DNA from: DASQHL01 sp963843685
GTDB taxonomy: Bacteria; Chloroflexota; Dehalococcoidia; DSTF01; JACRBR01
DNA: 64,000 nt
Direction: 5' to 3'
Assembly: GCA_963843685.1 (NCBI GenBank)
Contig: CAWJLO010000008.1
Span: 124,001-188,000, forward strand
Of the stretch, positions 37,732-46,333 are shown piece by piece; the first letter of the stretch is position 1, and each line of letters begins with the position of its first letter. A program made the position numbers and the translations under genes. The notes beneath the pieces were generated by a model. That model did no database searches. It had not been told where the DNA came from and saw only the letters and a list, made by a program, of their open reading frames with translations.

Positions 37732-38751
37732 TCACGGCGACTTCGTCCACGTCGTCCCGCCGTTCGACGTCGTCCACGTCCCGTCCGGCGTCACGAACGA
37801 GCCGTGCGTCGCGTCCGTGAACGTGATCGAGTTCACCGGCACCCCGGGGTCGAGATCCGAGACGGTCACCTTCGTCCAGTTGTGTCCGCCGTCCGTCGAC
37901 TTCCACAGGTTGTCCCCAGGGCTGCTCAGGCCCAGCCACCCCTTCGTCGAATCTTGGAAGAACACGGCGCTCACGCCATTCCCGTTCGGCAGCGCGCCGA
38001 CCCCTGCCTCCGCTGGCGGATTCCCCAGCGTCGTCCGGCTGATCAGCGTCCACGTCACCCCGCCGTCGGTGCTCATGAACAGGAACTTTTCGCTGCTCCC
38101 GGCCGCCGCGCCGCCGTTGCAGAACTGCCACTTGTGCGTAGCGTCCAGTGTGAACGACTTACCCGGTGCTAGCGCCTGTCCCTCCAGCGACGTCCGCAGC
38201 GTGCACGGGTTAACCAGCGACACGCCGCCGCTCGACCACGTCACCTCGCCGCAACGCCGGACCAGGTGCTCGCCCGGATATCCCGCCACCTCACCGATGT
38301 CCATCAGCGCCCAGTGCGACTCACGGTTCGCCGGCGAGTCCTGCATCGTCAGGACCTGGTTCACGCTCCCGTTCGTCACCGTCACGACCCCGACGATCGT
38401 CACGTCGCCCAGCGTGAACGTCTCGGGCCGCCCCTCGGACATCGGGCAGTCCAGGTTCGTCCGCACCAGGTACACGTACCCGTTCATGCCGTACGACGGC
38501 GGCGACCCAAGGTCATCCCCTTTGACAACGAGGCTCACGTACCCCGCCGCCGGAAACGCGTCCCCGGGCCCGGGCGAGTACGCGTACAACACCGTGTTGT
38601 CCGCGCCGATCCCGCTCAGGTCGTTCGAAACGTGCAGCGCCCCCTGCCCCACCAGCGTGCACGACGCCGCGAGCAGCGCTCCGAACAGCGCCAGCGCGCA
38701 AAATCTGAGGGATCGAAGAGATCGTGGAATACGCCAGATACGTCCCAGCAT
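37732..38751 (-). CDS. Lipoprotein with BNR/Asp-box repeats
   Basis: A 339-residue exported lipoprotein (lipobox LAASC at about 27-31). The C-terminal part has three Asp-box-like blades: STDGGVTWTLI, STDGGHNWTKV and TSNGGTTWTK. This beta-propeller pattern occurs in sialidases and in YCF48-like assembly factors, without a visible catalytic site. A middle segment has paired cysteines (RRCGEVTW, NPCTLRTS). Function unknown; it is secreted and probably surface-bound. Confidence 0.75.
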   Translation of the reverse strand: MLGRIWRIPRSLRSLRFCALALFGALLAASCTLVGQGALHVSNDLSGIGADNTVLYAYSPGPGDAFPAAGYVSLVVKGDDLGSPPSYGMNGYVYLVRTNLDCPMSEGRPETFTLGDVTIVGVVTVTNGSVNQVLTMQDSPANRESHWALMDIGEVAGYPGEHLVRRCGEVTWSSGGVSLVNPCTLRTSLEGQALAPGKSFTLDATHKWQFCNGGAAAGSSEKFLFMSTDGGVTWTLISRTTLGNPPAEAGVGALPNGNGVSAVFFQDSTKGWLGLSSPGDNLWKSTDGGHNWTKVTVSDLDPGVPVNSITFTDATHGSFVTPDGTWTTSNGGTTWTKSP

Positions 38752-38862
38752 GCAGAAGTCCTTTCTGAATCACGCCCCCGAGATCGCTCCATTATGCGCG
38801 AGCAACGCCCTTCCCGCACTCGTGCACCGCTCGCTAACGGTCGCTGTCACGACCGGTGTACG

Positions 38863-40194
38863 ATGTTCGACGAGATGGATCTGAATATGCGATACGCGAC
38901 CGCCCGCGATGGCGTCTGCATCGCCTTCGCCACCGCTGGCCAGGGCCTGCCCGTCGTCCGCGCGCCCTTCGCTCCCTTCAGCCACATCCAACTCGAGTGG
39001 CGTGACAGCACCTTCTTCGAACGGCTCTGCCGCTCCCGCATGATCATCCCCTTCGACCCCCGTGGCACCGGGCTCTCCGACCGCAACGTTGACGATTTCT
39101 CACTAGAAGCCCGCATGCTCGACATCGATGCCGTCGCCGACGCCCTCGACCTCCGCACCTTCGCCATCCACGCCGTCGGCGCCTCCGGTCCGCTCGCCAT
39201 CGCCTACGCGGCCGCCCAGCCCGACCGCGTCTCGCACCTCATCCTCGACGACGCGTACGCCAACGGCGAGGAGTATCTGAGCCGCCCGCAGATGCGCGCC
39301 ATCCTCCAGCTCTCGACAGACTGGGAGGCGATGACCGAGAACATCGCCTTTGTCTCCCTCGGCTTCGGTGGCGAGGAGGCGGGGCGTTACGCCGAGTTCT
39401 TGCGCGCCTGCGCCAAACCCGAAGATGCCGACCGCATGTGGACCGTCTTCGGTGAGCTCGACGTCACCGACCTCCTCCCGCGTGTGCAGGCGCCCACGCT
39501 CATCCTCCAGCACACGTCTTCACGCATCGTGAGCGAGGAGGAAACCCGCAAACTCGCCACGCGCATCCCGAACGCCCGCTTTGTCCCGCTACAGGGGAAG
39601 CAAGGTGACGTCGAGACGCTCCTCTCCGCCATCGGCGAGTTCCTCGGCGACGAACTCCCCGCCGCGCCATCGCCCCAACCGCGCGCCGCCGCGTTCCGCA
39701 CCGTCCTCTTCACCGACATCGAGGGCCACTCGGAGATGTTCCAGCGCCTGGGTGACGAGTTCGCCCGAAATGTCCTGCGCGACCACGAACGCATCACGCG
39801 CGACGCCCTGCAGGCGCACGCCGGCACCGAGATCAAGAGCCTGGGCGACGGCTTCATGGCCTCGTTCGATTCCGCCACCCGCGCCGTCCAGTGCGCCATC
39901 GCCCTGCAGACCGCCTTCGCCGCCCGTAATACGGACGCCGCCGAGCCCATCCGCGTGCGTGTCGGCCTCACCGCCGGCGAGCCGATCGCCGAAGACGACG
40001 ACCTCTTCGGCGCCACCGTCACCATCGCCGCCCGCATCATGGCCTTCGGCGGCGGCGGCGACATTCTCGTGTCCGACGTCGTGCGCGGCCTCGTCGCCGG
40101 GAAAGGCTTCATGTTCTCCGACCGCGGCGACGTCGTCCTCAAGGGATTCGAAGATCCGGTCCGCGTGTATCTCGTGCGCTGGGACGCCCCCTGA
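38863..40194 (+). CDS. Alpha/beta hydrolase-adenylate/guanylate cyclase fusion
   Basis: A 443-residue two-domain protein. Residues 1-265 form an alpha/beta-hydrolase-like domain (PFDPRGTGLSDRN, AVGASGPLAIAYAAAQPD; the nucleophile position holds Ser in AVGASG). Residues 278-443 are a class III cyclase domain: metal Asp in LFTDIEGHSEMFQRLGD and in SLGDGFMASF. The transition-state Asn is Thr in ATVTIAARIMAF, but the Arg is kept. A C-terminal KGFEDPVRVYLVRW motif is typical. The start could also be ATG 38875. It precedes the GGDEF/HD-GYP gene by 133 bp. Confidence 0.82.
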   Translation: MFDEMDLNMRYATARDGVCIAFATAGQGLPVVRAPFAPFSHIQLEWRDSTFFERLCRSRMIIPFDPRGTGLSDRNVDDFSLEARMLDIDAVADALDLRTFAIHAVGASGPLAIAYAAAQPDRVSHLILDDAYANGEEYLSRPQMRAILQLSTDWEAMTENIAFVSLGFGGEEAGRYAEFLRACAKPEDADRMWTVFGELDVTDLLPRVQAPTLILQHTSSRIVSEEETRKLATRIPNARFVPLQGKQGDVETLLSAIGEFLGDELPAAPSPQPRAAAFRTVLFTDIEGHSEMFQRLGDEFARNVLRDHERITRDALQAHAGTEIKSLGDGFMASFDSATRAVQCAIALQTAFAARNTDAAEPIRVRVGLTAGEPIAEDDDLFGATVTIAARIMAFGGGGDILVSDVVRGLVAGKGFMFSDRGDVVLKGFEDPVRVYLVRWDAP

Positions 40195-40327
40195 TACCGG
40201 ACGAAGTCCCGCCTTGGGTGCTGGCACCTACTCGCCGTCACACCTCGCCACCTCCCTGCCTCTCGTTCCTGCGCGCATCCGCGCCGATACTTCTGGGCGC
40301 ACCCGTGACGTCGCACCGGAGGAATGC

Positions 40328-43300
40328 ATGCCCGCCCTCGCGCTCGCCAACCTGAGCGAACTGGCGCGCCTCGCCACAACCGAGGAGGACACGGCCGCTG
40401 CCGTGTCGGCGGCGCTGCGCATTGTCGAGCGCGAGTTGGGCGCGCGCTCCGCGTACCTCATCTACGGCACTGAGGACGACTTCCGCTATTTCGACGAAGA
40501 CGTGCCCCTGGAGCTCAGCCGCACCGGACTCTGGCTCATCAACCGCGACCTCACCTCGCGCGTCGGCCCCGTGACCTTCCGCGTGAAGTACGGTCGTGTG
40601 ACGGAGTTTGCCGGCGTCGACGAATGCCGCCAGCACGACTACGTCGCCGCCCTCCTCCCCGCCCCCTTCATCACCGCCAACATGCTGGTCGTCCACGGAC
40701 CGTGGGCCGACGGCCATGACGAGGCGCGGCGACAGTTCCTCGCCGTTGCCGCACCGCTCCTCAGCCTGCTCCTCATGCGCCGGCTCAAGATCGTCCAGGC
40801 CGAGAGCGACCAGATCCAGCTCGACACCCTGTTCAGCGTCGGCCGCGTCATCTCACAGACCGAAGAGCTGCCGGCCGTCCTCGTGCGCATGGCCGCCAGC
40901 GTTTCGAGCCTCGTCGGTGCAAACAACGCCGTCATCGACGTCCTCGACCGCGACGGCCGCGTACGCCTTCGCTGCATGAATCAGGAGGTCGACACCGCCT
41001 CCCCCTGGATCGAGAAGTGGACCCACGCCGCCCAGCGCCCCGACCCTATCCGAAACATGGTCGTCGCCACGCGCCAGCCGATGATCTTCGAAGACGCCCA
41101 GAACGACGAGCGCCTGCCTGAGCGCGGCCGCGCCTTCTTCACCTCTACCCTCATCCGCTCCACCGCCGTCTTCCCCCTCGTCGCCGGCGATGAGGTGGTC
41201 GGCGTCCTCTCCCTCGCCAGCGCCCGTCCCACGCGCTTCGATGGCCGCCAGCGAGAACTCATCGAGGGCGTCGCCGGCCAGATCGCCAGCGCGCTCCAGG
41301 GCGTGCAGCTCTACGAGGACCGACGCCAGGCCGAAGCCGCCCTGCGCCACAGCCAGGAGCTCCTCACCGCCACCATCGAATCCACTGCCGACGGCATCCT
41401 CGCCGTCGGTCCTGAGGGGCGCGTCCAGTACGCCAACCGCCGCTTCGCCGAGATGTGGAAAATCCCGGATGAGCTGCTCGCGGCGGGTGATGACGAGCAA
41501 CTCATTGCGTTCGTCATGTCCCAGCTCTCGGAGCCCGAGGAATGGGTCGCCCGCATCCGCGAACTCTACGCCAGCACCGAGGAGGATCTCGGCATCCTCA
41601 CCTTCAACGACGGCCGCGTCTTCGAACGCTTCTCGCGTCCCCTCGTCAACGGCGACGGCCCCGCCGGTCGCGTCTGGAGTTTCCGCGACGTCACTGAGCG
41701 TCATCGCACCGAGCAACTGCTGATCGATCAGGCGCGCCGCGACTCGCTCACGAACCTCCTGAACCACGCCGCCATCGAACAGACGCTGCGAGAGTGCGCC
41801 GCAACCGCGTCCTCCGTCGGCGTCGTCGTCCTCGACGTCGACGGCATGAAGGCCGTCAACGATACCTACGGTCACGTCGTCGGTGACCAGGTACTCACGA
41901 CCGTGGCATCCAAGCTCCGGCGCGACGGCGCGCACGTCGGGCGCTACGGCGGCGACGAGTTCATCGTCGTCCTGCCCGATCTGCAACGGCCGGACGCCGA
42001 ACAGTACTGCCGCGATGTCATGGCCTCGCTGCTTCTGGCCGGCGTGCGCGACCCCGCCAGTGATTCCGGCGTGCCCATGGCCGTCAGCATGGGCCTCACC
42101 ATCTGGCCGACGGAAGTCCGTTTCATCGAGGACGCCATCCGCGTCGCCGACGAAGCCATGTACTCCGAGAAGCGCGAGCGCGCAGTCGCCGCCGAAGCCT
42201 CCGGCGTGCGCAAGGCCCTCGCCGACGAGCGCGCCGCCCGCATGATCGGCGAGATCGTGCCGCTGCTCACTTCCTCAGCCCGCCTCGACGAGAAGCTCCG
42301 CCTCGTCGCCCGCCGGATCGCCGATGGCGCCAGCTACGCGGGTGTCAGATTCAAGCTTGATCGTGACGTCGACGACAGCGGCAAGCGTACGGTCACGCAC
42401 CTGCACGGAGTCGACGACCCCCAGAGCGGCAGTCTCTCGTCCGAGGTCACGGCGCTCGTCAGGCGGACGAAGCGGCCCGTGTTCGTCTCGGATCTCTCCA
42501 CGGACCCTCGCATCCCGGAACGCCAGCACGAGATCGCGAGGCGCAGCGGCCTCGGCCCCGGCCTCGTCGTCCCCCTCATCGCCCAGGACTCCGTCGTCGG
42601 CTTTCTCTCCGTCGCCTCCAGCAAGGGATCGACGCTCGACGCACGTGACGCCCGCTTCCTCGCCGCCGTCGCCGAGCAGGTCATGGCCATCGCCCGCATG
42701 GAGGCCCTCGTCGGAGACCTCGAAGCCTCCGCCAGCCGCCTCCAGGACGCGCGCGCCGACACCGTCATGATGCTCGCCGCCGCCGCTGAGGCGCACGATG
42801 CCACCACCGGCCGTCACCTCGCCCGCGTCCGCACCATCACCGAGCTCCTCGCCCGCGAGCTCGGCATGCCCGACGCCGAAGTCAACGCGCTCGGTCTCGC
42901 CGCCACCCTGCACGACATCGGAAAGATCCGCGTGCCCGAGTCGATCCTCATCAGCCCCGCCCGCCTCAACGGCGAGGAGTGGACCGTCATGAAGCAGCAC
43001 ACCACCTGGGGCGCCGAGTTCCTGCGTGAGCGCTCCGGATTCGACCTCGCCGCCGTCATCGCCCAGCACCACCACGAGCGATGGGACGGCTTCGGCTACC
43101 CCGGACGTCTCGTCGGCAGCGCCATCCCGGAGCCCGCCGCCATCGTCACCGTCGCCGACAGCCTGGACGCCATCACCAACAACCGCCCGTACCGCCTCGG
43201 CCGCCCCCTCCACTGGGCCATCGGCGAGATCGTCCGCTGCTCCGGCCAGCAGTTCAGCCCCCGCGTCGTCGAAGCGCTGCTCGGCCTCTACCGCAACCGC

Positions 43301-43351
43301 GCCCTCGAGTTCCTCACCATCGAATCGGACGACGCCGCCCGCGCCGCCTGA
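40328..43351 (+). CDS. Hybrid GAF-PAS-GGDEF-GAF-HD-GYP cyclic-di-GMP protein
   Basis: A 1007-residue regulator. N-terminal sensor regions (about 1-160, then a GAF of 160-330 with SLVGANNAVIDVLDRDGRV) are followed by a PAS (STADGILAVGPEGRVQYANR). A GGDEF domain has RYGGDEFIVVLPD near residue 539, a second GAF follows, and an HD-GYP domain has HDIGKIRVPE near 862 and HHERWDGFGYPG near 914. Both catalytic signatures are intact, so synthesis and hydrolysis of c-di-GMP are possible. The start has GGAGGA before the ATG. The downstream Cys-rich genes share its strand. Confidence 0.9.
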   Translation: MPALALANLSELARLATTEEDTAAAVSAALRIVERELGARSAYLIYGTEDDFRYFDEDVPLELSRTGLWLINRDLTSRVGPVTFRVKYGRVTEFAGVDECRQHDYVAALLPAPFITANMLVVHGPWADGHDEARRQFLAVAAPLLSLLLMRRLKIVQAESDQIQLDTLFSVGRVISQTEELPAVLVRMAASVSSLVGANNAVIDVLDRDGRVRLRCMNQEVDTASPWIEKWTHAAQRPDPIRNMVVATRQPMIFEDAQNDERLPERGRAFFTSTLIRSTAVFPLVAGDEVVGVLSLASARPTRFDGRQRELIEGVAGQIASALQGVQLYEDRRQAEAALRHSQELLTATIESTADGILAVGPEGRVQYANRRFAEMWKIPDELLAAGDDEQLIAFVMSQLSEPEEWVARIRELYASTEEDLGILTFNDGRVFERFSRPLVNGDGPAGRVWSFRDVTERHRTEQLLIDQARRDSLTNLLNHAAIEQTLRECAATASSVGVVVLDVDGMKAVNDTYGHVVGDQVLTTVASKLRRDGAHVGRYGGDEFIVVLPDLQRPDAEQYCRDVMASLLLAGVRDPASDSGVPMAVSMGLTIWPTEVRFIEDAIRVADEAMYSEKRERAVAAEASGVRKALADERAARMIGEIVPLLTSSARLDEKLRLVARRIADGASYAGVRFKLDRDVDDSGKRTVTHLHGVDDPQSGSLSSEVTALVRRTKRPVFVSDLSTDPRIPERQHEIARRSGLGPGLVVPLIAQDSVVGFLSVASSKGSTLDARDARFLAAVAEQVMAIARMEALVGDLEASASRLQDARADTVMMLAAAAEAHDATTGRHLARVRTITELLARELGMPDAEVNALGLAATLHDIGKIRVPESILISPARLNGEEWTVMKQHTTWGAEFLRERSGFDLAAVIAQHHHERWDGFGYPGRLVGSAIPEPAAIVTVADSLDAITNNRPYRLGRPLHWAIGEIVRCSGQQFSPRVVEALLGLYRNRALEFLTIESDDAARAA

Positions 43352-43410
43352 CAACGACGCCGAAATCTCGACTCCGACCCCCGCCGAAGCGGGCGCCCCG
43401 GCCATTCGCG

Positions 43411-43416
43411 TACCAT
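43411..43416 (+). promoter_or_regulatory. Putative -10 of the first Cys-rich small gene (leaderless type)
   Basis: TACCAT stands six bases before the ATG at 43423 and no Shine-Dalgarno intervenes. Confidence 0.4.
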
Positions 43417-43422
43417 GTCCGC

Positions 43423-43683
43423 ATGACCACTCCACGCACCGAACAGTCCGAGCCACACGACGACGCCACCACCGGCCTCAGGCATCGTCACGAGCACGAT
43501 CTCGTCACCTCGTTCCGCGGGCTCCAGGCCGCCCACCACTGGTTGCACTGGGACACCGCGAAGAGCCGCATCATCTCCGTCGAGGCGTGCGGCATCTGCG
43601 GCGAGCGCGATCGGGCGACCGTACGCGAGTGCTCCGTGCCCGACTGCACGGAACACACCATCTGTCAACATCCGCACGGCTGA
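43423..43683 (+). CDS. Cys/His-rich small protein, copy 1
   Basis: An 86-residue protein with a GLQAAHHWLHWDTAKSR core and CGICGERDRATVREC...CTEHTIC at the end, where five cysteines and several histidines could bind zinc. It shares the layout and the LVTS-GL-AA-WDTA-RI-V-C--C motif order with the protein at 44114-44398, so the two are paralogues. No Shine-Dalgarno is seen, and a TACCAT lies six bases upstream. It follows the GGDEF/HD-GYP gene. Function unknown. Confidence 0.65.
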   Translation: MTTPRTEQSEPHDDATTGLRHRHEHDLVTSFRGLQAAHHWLHWDTAKSRIISVEACGICGERDRATVRECSVPDCTEHTICQHPHG

Positions 43684-43898
43684 AGCCTCGATCGCCCCGC
43701 GGCGCCCTGACAGCGTCAGCCGCGCCTCTCTGGATGTGCTACGGTGACTACGTCATCACCGATGATCTGCAGGGGTCGGCCTTGACCCGGAGCAGAGGTG
43801 TCCCCCCTCGACCTCGCACGTCGCGACCGACCGGCATCTTCGTTCTTCCCCCTTCGCCCTGCATAGGCCCGGCGCCTCATCGCGCAAGGAGCACTCAT

Positions 43899-44117
43899 AT
43901 GTTCACCGCACCCATCGCCGAACAACGCTTGCTGGGCGAACTCGGTGTGCTGTCCGACCGCATTCGCGCGCTGCGTGCCGAGCCCCGGCCGAACGGCGCG
44001 AACATTACGCCCCTCGAAGCCCAATCCGCTTTGAAGTGGCAGGAGCTCCGCCTCCTCCGCGCCGGCCCGTTGAACGCCGAGGGCTTCCCGTCCCAGGCCA
44101 GGAGTCACTACCGATGA
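43899..44117 (+). CDS. Small helical protein coupled to the second Cys-rich gene
   Basis: A 72-residue protein with AEQRLLGELGVLSDRIRALRAE and LKWQELRLLRAGPL, an amphipathic helix pair. AAGGAG lies six bases before the ATG, and its stop overlaps the next ATG as ATGA. I know no family for it; tight coupling suggests a partner of the Cys-rich protein. Confidence 0.6.
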   Translation: MFTAPIAEQRLLGELGVLSDRIRALRAEPRPNGANITPLEAQSALKWQELRLLRAGPLNAEGFPSQARSHYR

Positions 44118-44398
44118 ACGACAGCGACAATCGCCTCTACGAGCCCCGCAGCCTCACGCTCGTCCCCGACGACGCGAGCGCGAGTCCCGGCCCGGGCCAC
44201 CGCCACCACTGGGAGCTCGTGACCAGCATCCCCGGGCTCCACGCCGCCCAGGTCGACCTCGACTGGGACACCGCCGCCGGCCGCATCGTCGCCGTGAACA
44301 AGTGCACCCTCTGCTCGCAGCTCCACCGCGGCTCCGTCCGCTCCTGCAACACGAGGCACTGCCGCATCCACTACGCCTGCGCCCCGCCCGACGCCTAG
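44114..44398 (+). CDS. Cys/His-rich small protein, copy 2
   Basis: A 94-residue paralogue of the protein at 43423-43683. The shared core is HHWELVTSIPGLHAA then WDTAAGRIVAVNKCTLCSQ, and RSCNTRHCRIHYAC closes the chain; five cysteines and several histidines are well placed for a metal site. It is co-translated with the 72-residue protein through an ATGA overlap. No enzyme pattern is seen. Confidence 0.65.
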   Translation: MNDSDNRLYEPRSLTLVPDDASASPGPGHRHHWELVTSIPGLHAAQVDLDWDTAAGRIVAVNKCTLCSQLHRGSVRSCNTRHCRIHYACAPPDA

Positions 44399-44437
44399 CG
44401 GCGCGCCGTGCCATGCGGCGCTCGTCACGATCTCCTT

Positions 44438-44458
44438 ACGGCCGCGTTACGCGGCCGT
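44438..44458. terminator. Hairpin after the Cys-rich gene pair
   Basis: ACGGCCGCG (44438-44446) and CGCGGCCGT (44450-44458) form a perfect 9-bp stem with loop TTA, 40 bp beyond the second Cys-rich gene's stop. No T-run follows. Confidence 0.6.
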
Positions 44459-44506
44459 GGCATAGTTCCAACGAACGCTGGCTATGCTGCCTTGGGAGCT
44501 CCACCG

Positions 44507-44788
44507 ATGGACGACCGAAGACGTCCCGGCAACCCACGCCGCGCATTCTGGCACGCACGACGGCGCCGGCGGCTGCTGTTCATGCTCGGCCGCTACGCCC
44601 TCGCCATCGCCATCATCCTGATCGTTGGCTGGTTCACCGGCGGCTTCTGGCTCCGCGGCTTCGCCATCGTTGCGAGCGTCCTGCTCGCCCTGCGCCTGGC
44701 CTTCTTCTTCTACAACGGCCGCCACCTCGAAGAGCGCCTCGCCCAACGCGGCCAGCGTCCCCAACGCCGCCGCCGCTTCCGCACCTGA
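44507..44788 (+). CDS. Small membrane protein with two hydrophobic segments
   Basis: A 93-residue protein with basic ends (DDRRRPGNPRRAFWHARRRRR and GQRPQRRRRFRT) around ALAIAIILIVGWFTGGFWLR and FAIVASVLLALRLAFFFY, two TM segments. Arg-rich flanks suggest the ends are cytoplasmic. No family recognised. The next feature is a dispersed palindromic repeat. Confidence 0.6.
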   Translation: MDDRRRPGNPRRAFWHARRRRRLLFMLGRYALAIAIILIVGWFTGGFWLRGFAIVASVLLALRLAFFFYNGRHLEERLAQRGQRPQRRRRFRT

Positions 44789-44804
44789 CGCGCGCGGTCC
44801 TCGA

Positions 44805-44842
44805 CCCTCTCCCCCGGTGGGAGAGGGTGCCCGAAGGCGACC
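44805..44842. repeat. Dispersed palindromic repeat, second copy
   Basis: CCCTCTCCC pairs with GGGAGAGGG, then TGCCCGAAGG, a well-known variant tail. Same family as 26288, 50751, 53920 and 60121. Confidence 0.7.
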
Positions 44843-44854
44843 GAACGAGGCCCG

Positions 44855-45148
44855 CTACGCCCGTGCCCCCTCGAACTGCGCCGTCCCGAACGTCCCCAGC
44901 TCAGCCGACCCCGCGATCTTGTCCCCATCGATCGTCGCGCTGAACATGATCTTCATGTTCATCTGCGCCGCCGTGATCGCCCACGACACCGCGTTCCCGT
45001 CGACCTTCCCCTCCTCGATCGCCACGCTCCCCTGCGGTCCGTCCATCGTCCCCGATAGCGCCGACCCCTCCTCCTTCAACACCAGCGTCCCCTCCTGCGC
45101 CCCCATCGGCGTATTCAGCGTCACCTTCCACGTCCCATCTGCGGACAT
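44855..45148 (-). CDS. Small beta-rich protein of unknown function
   Basis: A 97-residue protein. The pattern GTWKVTLNTPMGAQEGTLVL, GTMDGPQGSVAIEEGKVDGN and FSATIDGDKIAGSAELGTFG has alternating strands with paired glycines. Proteins with this layout are common beside amidohydrolases and in soil bacteria, but no function is known. The start follows AGGAAG. It is divergent from the degenerate receiver gene. Confidence 0.7.
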   Translation of the reverse strand: MSADGTWKVTLNTPMGAQEGTLVLKEEGSALSGTMDGPQGSVAIEEGKVDGNAVSWAITAAQMNMKIMFSATIDGDKIAGSAELGTFGTAQFEGARA

Positions 45149-45375
45149 CGTCGTACTTCCTCTCTCACTAGAATGAACCGAATTCAGTGCCTCGCGATCC
45201 TAGCGCAACGCTGGCCTACGCGCCCGCTCCGCGCTTCCACTGGACCTGCGGCGCGGCCTACATCAGTCGGCGTTCGTGAACTCCGCGGCATCCACTCCGG
45301 CCATCATCGCCTGCCGATGGCCGCCGCTGCGAAATCTGCAATGCCACGGACATCTCTGCTCGCGCCAACCCGACG

Positions 45376-45381
45376 TACGAT
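45376..45381 (+). promoter_or_regulatory. Putative -10 of the degenerate receiver gene (leaderless type)
   Basis: TACGAT stands six bases before the ATG at 45388, with no Shine-Dalgarno between. Confidence 0.4.
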
Positions 45382-45387
45382 CTCGAC

Positions 45388-45690
45388 ATGGCGAAGCGAG
45401 TGCTCTGCATCGGGCGGCACCAGGAGATCATGGACGCGGTGCTGACGCAGCTACGAGACGCCGGCTACGAGCCGGCCGGAGCGCTCACGATCGACGGAGT
45501 GGTGGAACTCGCGGCGACTTCGCCGTTCGACGCGCTACTCATCGGCGGCGGCATGAAGCCGGACGAGCGCGACGAGGTGATGACCCGAGTGCGCGCCGTT
45601 CAACCAACGATGACGATGGTCCGGGTGAGCGTGTTCTACAACGCTCTGGAGGAGCTGCGCGAGGCGCTGGAGCGAAACCCGTCCAGCTAG
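45388..45690 (+). CDS. Degenerate response-regulator receiver-like protein
   Basis: A 100-residue single domain with the receiver fold order: KRVLCIGRHQEIMDAVLTQL, FDALLIGGGMKPDERDE and a final MTMVRVSVFYNALEELREAL. The phospho-acceptor Asp after the third strand is absent (FDALLIGGG instead of a D-x-x-MP motif) and the acidic pair near the start is not evident. It may be a phosphorylation-independent adaptor. The ATG is six bases after TACGAT and lacks a Shine-Dalgarno. Confidence 0.65.
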   Translation: MAKRVLCIGRHQEIMDAVLTQLRDAGYEPAGALTIDGVVELAATSPFDALLIGGGMKPDERDEVMTRVRAVQPTMTMVRVSVFYNALEELREALERNPSS

Positions 45691-45706
45691 CAGCGCAGAT
45701 CAGTCC

Positions 45707-46281
45707 TCAGTCGTGAAACCCGTCGATGTCGTACGACATGATCAACATGTCGTGCGTCCGACCCTCGTGGTCCACCACGTGGTCCGCCAGCAGCGCCTCC
45801 GGCCGGAACCCGATCCGCTCGAACGTCGCCCGCGCACCCTTCTGGTCCGACGTCATCTGCGCCGTGATCTTCTTCAGCCCCAGCTCCTGCGCCACCGTGA
45901 AGATCTCCTCCACCAGCCGCGCACCCAGCCGGATCCCCCGGTACCCCGTCCCCACGATCGTCCGGATCTCGCCCACGTGGCGCGTCCACAGCACCTCGTC
46001 GTGGTGCAGACTCGCCCAACCCGCCAGCTTCTCGCCGTCGTACGCCAGCACCGTCACCGTCCGCCCCGCCTCGACGTTCCGCACCCAGTCGTCGACCTTC
46101 CGCGGGTCCGTGATGTCCATCCGCAGGAACAGCACGTCCACCTGCGGCAGCGACTTCGCCAGCTCCACGATCTCGTCCCGGTTCGCCGCCGTCATCAACC
46201 GCAGTCGAACACCTTGCCGTTGTCCACCGAGCCTGCCGGGATAGAGCCCTTGAAGCTCGGTGCCTGTACGTCCGTCGTCAT
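45707..46281 (-). pseudogene. Tandem GNAT acetyltransferase copy with a frameshift near its start
   Basis: This is a close DNA copy (offset 636-640 bp) of the neighbouring gene at 46334-46921. From its ATG at 46281 the frame is lost after KVFD at about 46203, where one C is missing from CTGCGG; the rest (MTAANRDEIVELAKS on) is intact to 45707. Three other single-base deletions lie in the first 60 bases and cancel in frame. Only the C-terminal tail differs (IDGFHD). It may be expressed from an internal ATG at 46198 as a 163-residue protein lacking the N-terminal strand. Confidence 0.75.
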
Positions 46282-46287
46282 CGCTCC
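45717..46287. repeat. Tandem duplication, left unit
   Basis: About 570 bp that repeat at 46353-46927. A few substitutions and four one-base deletions, all in the left copy near 46200-46255, separate the two. The duplication encodes the two GNAT copies. Confidence 0.85.
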
Positions 46288-46333
46288 CCTACATCCGGCC
46301 ACGCCCCGCGCCAGCATCCGGCGAGAGCCACAC

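Noticed and set aside
42275..43456. 393-codon minus-strand frame opposite the GGDEF/HD-GYP gene
   Set aside because: Low-complexity Gly/Ala/Asp text with no ribosome site; the sense frame carries GGDEF and HD-GYP signatures.
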